DNA from: Mixta tenebrionis
Lineage (GTDB): Bacteria; Pseudomonadota; Gammaproteobacteria; Enterobacterales; Enterobacteriaceae
Direction of reading: 5' to 3'
Length of the DNA: 64,000 bases
Assembly: GCF_006517625.1 (NCBI RefSeq)
Contig: NZ_VHQI01000002.1
Coordinates: forward strand, 352,536 to 416,535
The notes beneath the pieces were generated by a model. That model had not been told where the DNA came from. It saw only the letters and a list, made by a program, of their open reading frames with translations, and searched no databases. Shown here piece after piece: positions 59,564-64,000 of this stretch; the stretch's first letter is position 1; the number at the start of each line of letters is the position of its first letter. The position numbers and the translations under genes were made by a program.

Positions 59564-61924
59564 TCAGAAAGCGCGCTGGTAAGGCATAATGCCCTCACGT
59601 AGCATTTGGTTGCTGCCGAGCCCATAGTTCGAACTCAGGCCACGCAACTCAATGTTGAATGAGATTTGGTTTTCATACTTGCTGTTGTCGTTTTCCCAGC
59701 CGTTGATTTTGCGCTGGTAACCCACGCGGATGGCGTAGCAGCACGAGCTGTACTGCAGACCCACCAGTTGTTCAGCTGCCTGTTTTTCCTTGGTATCGTA
59801 GTAGTAAGCTCCCACGATTGACCAGGCGTCAGCAATTGGCCAGCTGGCGGTCATGCCGACCTGCGAGATACCGTTCTCGTAAATCGGGTTGTTGCTAATG
59901 TTGCGGTTCAGCGCGCTGGCCACATATTCCGGGCTGCTGTAGCGGTAGTTCAGCTGCACCATGCGGTCGGCGTCACGGCGATATTCCAGCACCGCGTTGC
60001 CCTGCGCAACATTATCCAGACGCGTATCGTACTGCAGACCGCCGCGAACGCCCCAGCGATCGCTGACGCGCCAGTAGGAGTCGCCGGCCCAAATCAGGCT
60101 GCCGGTATCATCCTGCTCGCTGGTGGCGTTCAATCCGGTGCGCGACGGAGTAAACGAGTAGATTTGACCTATGGAAAGGTTAAAACGTTCAACCAGATCG
60201 TTATCATAAATACGCGTGGTCAGGCCGCTGGCGACCTGGTTAGCCGAGGCGATACGATCGAGTCCGCTGTAGGTACGATCGCGGAACAGGCCGGTATAGT
60301 CAGTTTGCAGCAGCGTGGAGTCATAGGCCTGGATATGGCTTTGATCGCGGTACGGGATATACAGATATTGCAGACGCGGCTCCAGCGTCTGGGTGTAGCC
60401 TTCCGCCCAGTTCATATTGCGATCGAATACCATGCGTCCATCTACCTTAAACTGCGGCATGACGCGGTTAACATCTTCTTTTAGCTGATTATCCGCATTG
60501 CGCGTCTGGGCGTTGTAATATTCGACGTCGCTCTGCTGGTAGTGGGTCGCCAGCAGTTTTGCTTCGGTGTTGATGCTGCCCCAGTCGTTGGAGAGCGGCA
60601 GGTTGATGGTAGGTTCCAGGTGCAGACGCACCGCGTCCGGCAGATCGTCGTTGACGTTGGTGAACTGTACCGCCTGGGCGTAAAGATGGGTATCGAACGG
60701 GCCGACATCATTTTTATAATAGTTGAAGTCGAACTGCGGCTGCGCGCGATAAACATTGCGCGTCCGGTTGGTATCGAATACCTGGAAGTCTTTACTGGAG
60801 AGGGTGGCATCCCAGTTGGTGTCCGCATAGCCGACGCTGAATTTCTGCGAGGCGTAGCCGTCGGTCGTGGAGTAGTACCTGGAATCGAGATCCTGGAAGT
60901 ACCAGGGATCGCTGACTTTGGTATAGTCGGCGTTAAAACGCCAGTGCTGCTGATAAACGCCGGAGTGGCGCCAGTAGAACAGCCAGCGGTTACTGTCGCC
61001 GTCGCTGGAGTTACGCGCTGCCGCGTCGTGTTTGTACTCGTCGTCGCTCGGCAGGTAATCAAATTCAATCAGCCCGGATCCCGCCTGCGAAAGGTAGCGG
61101 AATTCGTTCTGCCACTGCAGGCCGCGCTTGCTCAGGTAGTTCGGCGTGATGGTGGCATCCATCTGCGGCGCGATGTTCCAGTAATAAGGCAGCGCGAACT
61201 GCAGGCCATCATTATTGCTGTATTTCGCATTGGGGATCAGGAAGCCGGATCGGCGGCGGTCGCCGATGGGCAGCTGCAGGTAAGGGCTGTAAAAGACCGG
61301 GACGGCGCCGATTTTAACGCGCGCGTTCCAGATTTCCGCCACCTGTTCTTCGCGGTCCTGGATGATCTGCGAACCCACCACGCTCCAGCTATTGCTGCCG
61401 GGCAGGCAGGAGGTAAAGGAGCCTTTTTCCAGGATGGTGTAGCGGTTGTTGCCGCGCAGTTTCATCTGGTCGGCATCGCCGCGCCCCTGGCGTCCTACCA
61501 TCTGGTAGTTGCCGTTCCAGACGTTGGTATCTTTGGTGTTTAAATTTGACCAGGCTTTCGGACCTTTCAGGATGACCTGATTATCATCATAATGCACATT
61601 ACCCAGCGCATCGACGGTGCGAACCGGATCGGTCTGGCCGGGCAGCTGGCGCTGATGCAGCTGAACTTCATCGGACTGCAGGCGGCTGTTGCCCTGCTGG
61701 ATATCCACTTTACCGGTGAATACGGCATCGTCAGGGTAGTTTCCCCTGACATTATCAGAATGTATCGTTACCGGCAGTTGATTCGCATCACCCTGAACCA
61801 GAGGACGATTATAGCTTGGTACGCCCAGCATACACTGCGACATCAGATCGTCGGCAAGGGTGTACTGACTGTAAAGCGCTGCGCCAATCATCGTGGCCAG
61901 CAGTGTAGGTATACGTTTTTTCAT
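59564..61924 (-). CDS. lptD: LPS-assembly outer-membrane protein LptD
   Basis: LptD with lipoprotein LptE inserts lipopolysaccharide into the outer leaflet. The 786 residues (E. coli 784) have a signal peptide ending near YTLA/DD (24) and a periplasmic OstA/beta-jellyroll domain (about 40-200). A 26-strand barrel follows, ending in Phe (MPYQRAF). All four disulfide cysteines are present: in [18 protein letters not shown] and the pair in YSSCCYAI. It is the first gene of the leftward cluster; divergent from djlA across 180 bp. Confidence 0.98.
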   Translation of the reverse strand: MKKRIPTLLATMIGAALYSQYTLADDLMSQCMLGVPSYNRPLVQGDANQLPVTIHSDNVRGNYPDDAVFTGKVDIQQGNSRLQSDEVQLHQRQLPGQTDPVRTVDALGNVHYDDNQVILKGPKAWSNLNTKDTNVWNGNYQMVGRQGRGDADQMKLRGNNRYTILEKGSFTSCLPGSNSWSVVGSQIIQDREEQVAEIWNARVKIGAVPVFYSPYLQLPIGDRRRSGFLIPNAKYSNNDGLQFALPYYWNIAPQMDATITPNYLSKRGLQWQNEFRYLSQAGSGLIEFDYLPSDDEYKHDAAARNSSDGDSNRWLFYWRHSGVYQQHWRFNADYTKVSDPWYFQDLDSRYYSTTDGYASQKFSVGYADTNWDATLSSKDFQVFDTNRTRNVYRAQPQFDFNYYKNDVGPFDTHLYAQAVQFTNVNDDLPDAVRLHLEPTINLPLSNDWGSINTEAKLLATHYQQSDVEYYNAQTRNADNQLKEDVNRVMPQFKVDGRMVFDRNMNWAEGYTQTLEPRLQYLYIPYRDQSHIQAYDSTLLQTDYTGLFRDRTYSGLDRIASANQVASGLTTRIYDNDLVERFNLSIGQIYSFTPSRTGLNATSEQDDTGSLIWAGDSYWRVSDRWGVRGGLQYDTRLDNVAQGNAVLEYRRDADRMVQLNYRYSSPEYVASALNRNISNNPIYENGISQVGMTASWPIADAWSIVGAYYYDTKEKQAAEQLVGLQYSSCCYAIRVGYQRKINGWENDNSKYENQISFNIELRGLSSNYGLGSNQMLREGIMPYQRAF

Positions 61925-62104
61925 ACGCGGTATCGATAATTCCGTTAACTGGCATCATGCCGACAAAACGGTCAGAGACTAACGTACTGTACTGCGTTGT
62001 GCCAGTGTTAATCCGTGCCTGTCCGCGTTGCCGTTAGGCAGTGAGGTAAATGACAGGTATGATAATGCAATTTTTAGCCTTCGGCATGGCGAATTGAGGA
62101 GTAT

Positions 62105-62929
62105 ATGCGCTATTGGGGAAAAGTAATTGGTCTGCTGCTGGGTTTGATTTCCGGCGCGGGCTTTTGGGGGCTGCTGATCGGGCTGTTGCTCGGCCATCTG
62201 GTAGATAAAATCCGCGAAACGCAGGGAAGGGCTTATTTCGCAAATAATCAGACCCGGCAGACAATTTTTTTTCGCACCACGTTCCAGGTGATGGGCCATT
62301 TGTCCAAATCTAAAGGACGGGTGACCGAGGCGGATATCCAGATTGCGTCTTTGCAGATGGATCGGATGCAGTTGCACGGCGTGGCGCGCGTTCAGGCGCA
62401 GCAGGCGTTTCGTGAGGGTAAGCAGAGCGATTATCCGCTGCGCCCCAGGCTGCGCGATTTACGCAGCGCATGTTTTGGACGTTTCGATCTGCTGCGGATG
62501 TTTCTGGAGATTCAGATTCAGGCGGCGTTTGCTGACGGTTCGCTTCATCCGAAGGAGCGTCAGGTGCTGTATGTGATTGCGGAAGAACTGGGCATTTCGC
62601 GCATTCAGTTTGAGCAATTTTTACGCATGATGGAAGGTGGTCAGCAATTTGGCCGCGGTCAGTCATGGGGCGGCGCCTCGCACGGCGGGCGCTATTACGG
62701 CCCGCAGCAGGGGCCGACGCTGGAAGCCGCCTGTAAGGTGCTGGGCGTGAAGCCTGACGATGATTATATGACGATTAAGCGCGCCTGGCGCAAGCTGATG
62801 TCGGAGCATCATCCCGATAAGCTGGTGGCAAAAGGTTTGCCGCCGGAGATGATGGAGATGGCGAAGCAGAAGGCGCAAGAGATTCAGGCCGCCTGGGATT
62901 TGATTCGTCGGGAACGCAACTTTAAGTAG
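62105..62929 (+). CDS. djlA: Membrane-anchored co-chaperone DjlA
   Basis: DjlA is a DnaK partner that influences envelope stress signalling and colanic acid synthesis. The 274 residues (E. coli 271) have one N-terminal membrane segment rich in Gly (about 7-30, the dimerising glycophorin-like type) and a TerB-like helical domain (about 55-175). A Gly/Gln-rich linker and a C-terminal J domain with HPD ([12 protein letters not shown]) complete it. The ATG follows GAGGAG. The gene is the last recognisable one; the tandem repeat starts about 70 bp later. Confidence 0.96.
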   Translation: MRYWGKVIGLLLGLISGAGFWGLLIGLLLGHLVDKIRETQGRAYFANNQTRQTIFFRTTFQVMGHLSKSKGRVTEADIQIASLQMDRMQLHGVARVQAQQAFREGKQSDYPLRPRLRDLRSACFGRFDLLRMFLEIQIQAAFADGSLHPKERQVLYVIAEELGISRIQFEQFLRMMEGGQQFGRGQSWGGASHGGRYYGPQQGPTLEAACKVLGVKPDDDYMTIKRAWRKLMSEHHPDKLVAKGLPPEMMEMAKQKAQEIQAAWDLIRRERNFK

Positions 62930-63000
62930 TATGTCGCGCTGATTAACTATGTAGTTACCGTCGCGCCGGTTAAATATTTATTTAATGGCGGTGCCGGTCA

Positions 63001-63260
63001 GCGGCGAGTTGTTGCTGTCTGGCTACGTGCCTGTTTTCAGTGGTGCCGGTCAGAAGAGGGGCTGTCTGTCCGGCGGGACGGCATAAACCCGTCCCTGGGG
63101 CCTCCGCCCGCGCCCTCCCTGGCACGGGAGGCCCGCCTTGCCAGCCAGCCCCTTTTCTTCCCCTGATACCTCACTCCGTAACCTTGCTATCCAACCGTAA
63201 TGACTGTGCCGGCTGGAGATGTATTCACTGGTACGCTGGATAGACGTCGATCTGGCGGTT
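63001..63260. repeat. Tandem repeat, copy 1 (~260 bp)
   Basis: First copy, beginning GCGGCGAGTTGTTGCTGTC. It differs from copies 2 and 3 at a few bases near its left edge. Each unit holds nested complementary arms: AAGAGGGGCTG with CAGCCCCTTTTCTT outside, and inside GGGACGG/CCGTCCC and GGGCCTCC/GGAGGCCC (63052-63164 in this copy). This predicts a branched RNA or cruciform. Confidence 0.9.
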
Positions 63261-63521
63261 GCGGCAAGTTTGTTGCTGCCTGGCTATGTGCCTGTTTTCA
63301 GTGGTGCCGGTCAGAAGAGGGGCTGTCTGTCCGGCGGGACGGCATAAACCCGTCCCTGGGGCCTCCGCCCGCGCCCTCCCTGGCACGGGAGGCCCGCCTT
63401 GCCAGCCAGCCCCTTTTCTTCCCCTGATACCTCACTCCGTAACCTTGCTATCCAACCGTAATGACTGTGCCGGCTGGAGATGTATTCACTGGTACGCTGG
63501 ATAGACGTCGATCTGGCGGTT
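63261..63521. repeat. Tandem repeat, copy 2 (261 bp)
   Basis: Second unit, starting GCGGCAAGTTTGTTGCTGCC. As far as I can read it, it is identical to copy 3. Small open frames of 75 and 81 codons recur in every unit but have no ribosome site and arise from the repeat periodicity. Confidence 0.92.
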
Positions 63522-63782
63522 GCGGCAAGTTTGTTGCTGCCTGGCTATGTGCCTGTTTTCAGTGGTGCCGGTCAGAAGAGGGGCTGTCTGTCCGGCGGGA
63601 CGGCATAAACCCGTCCCTGGGGCCTCCGCCCGCGCCCTCCCTGGCACGGGAGGCCCGCCTTGCCAGCCAGCCCCTTTTCTTCCCCTGATACCTCACTCCG
63701 TAACCTTGCTATCCAACCGTAATGACTGTGCCGGCTGGAGATGTATTCACTGGTACGCTGGATAGACGTCGATCTGGCGGTT
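63522..63782. repeat. Tandem repeat, copy 3 (261 bp)
   Basis: Third unit, apparently the same as copy 2 over its whole length, which points to recent duplication or gene-conversion-like homogenisation. Confidence 0.92.
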
Positions 63783-63975
63783 GCGGCGAGTTGTTGCTGT
63801 CTGGCTATGTGCCTGTTTTTCAGTAGTGCCGGTCAGAAGAGGGGCTGTCTGTCCGGCGGGATGTCATAAACCCGTCCCTGGGCCTCCGCCCGCGCCCTCC
63901 CTGGCGCGGGAGGCCCGTCTTGCCAGCCAGCTCCTCATCTTCCCCTGACGCCTCACTCCGTAACCTGGCTATCCC
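63783..63975. repeat. Tandem repeat, copy 4 (partial, diverged)
   Basis: The fourth unit has many substitutions and small indels. It loses similarity near TAACCTGGCTATCC (about 63975), so the last third of the unit is missing. The diverged edge copy with homogeneous inner copies is typical of tandem arrays evolving by unequal exchange. Confidence 0.85.
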
Positions 63976-64000
63976 GCCAATTGTCGCTTCTCACCGGTTC

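Noticed and set aside
58196..59602. 468-codon open frame antisense to surA
   Set aside because: Fully overlaps surA, and the protein has no family features.
63200..63765. Recurring 75- and 81-codon frames in the tandem repeat
   Set aside because: They repeat with the 261-bp period, lack ribosome sites and start codon context, and are explained by the repeat.
63001..63975. CRISPR array
   Set aside because: Units are about 261 bp, with no short direct repeat alternating with unique spacers and no cas genes nearby.

Overview
The window is a chromosomal segment of an enterobacterium (order Enterobacterales). Protein identities and gene order closely follow the Escherichia coli stretch from deo through thr to djlA, which spans the E. 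coli map origin. Several E. coli blocks are missing (yjjJ-lplA, creBCD, yaaX/yaaJ, rihC, cai/fix/kef), and different accessory genes sit at some of the junctions. G+C-rich codon use, a transaldolase-mog-MFS-satP order and the bactofilin gene next to folA suggest the Erwiniaceae (Pantoea, Mixta or Erwinia). That genus-level placement is inference.

Layout. 1-7352: nucleoside salvage (deoA end, deoB, deoD), ytjB, serB, radA, nadR. 7353-13785: accessory region with an AT-rich LysR regulator, a divergent alcohol dehydrogenase/LysR pair, ettA and a relocated deoR. 13983-21146: slt, trpR, yjjX, gpmB, rob, creA, arcA, yjtD. 21353-28949: threonine operon with leader peptide and attenuator, then yaaA, talB, mog. 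29065-36803: an MFS transporter, satP, the dnaKJ heat-shock operon with a sigma-32 promoter, nhaA and nhaR. 37110-38450: an unusual membrane flavoprotein resembling the fungal TmpA type. 38513-44790: rpsT, then the ribF-ileS-lspA-fkpB-ispH cluster. 44791-45910: an accessory island with a 21-bp-phased repeat array and an orphan double-glycine (microcin-like) peptide gene. 45911-51594: dapB and carAB. 51737-53740: a porin-like protein and a bactofilin. 54462-62929: folA, then the leftward lptD-surA-pdxA-rsmA-apaG-apaH cluster and djlA. 63001-64000: four tandem copies of a ~261-bp, GC-rich, highly foldable repeat.

Most of the window is housekeeping. Regulatory sites that can be read directly include the trpR operator, the thr attenuator, a dnaK heat-shock promoter, an FNR box upstream of arcA and an arginine box upstream of carA. 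The strongest candidates for something undescribed are the orphan microcin-like gene with its helically phased repeat array, the TmpA-like oxidoreductase, and the terminal tandem repeat. No tRNA, rRNA, insertion sequence, CRISPR array or replication origin was recognised.
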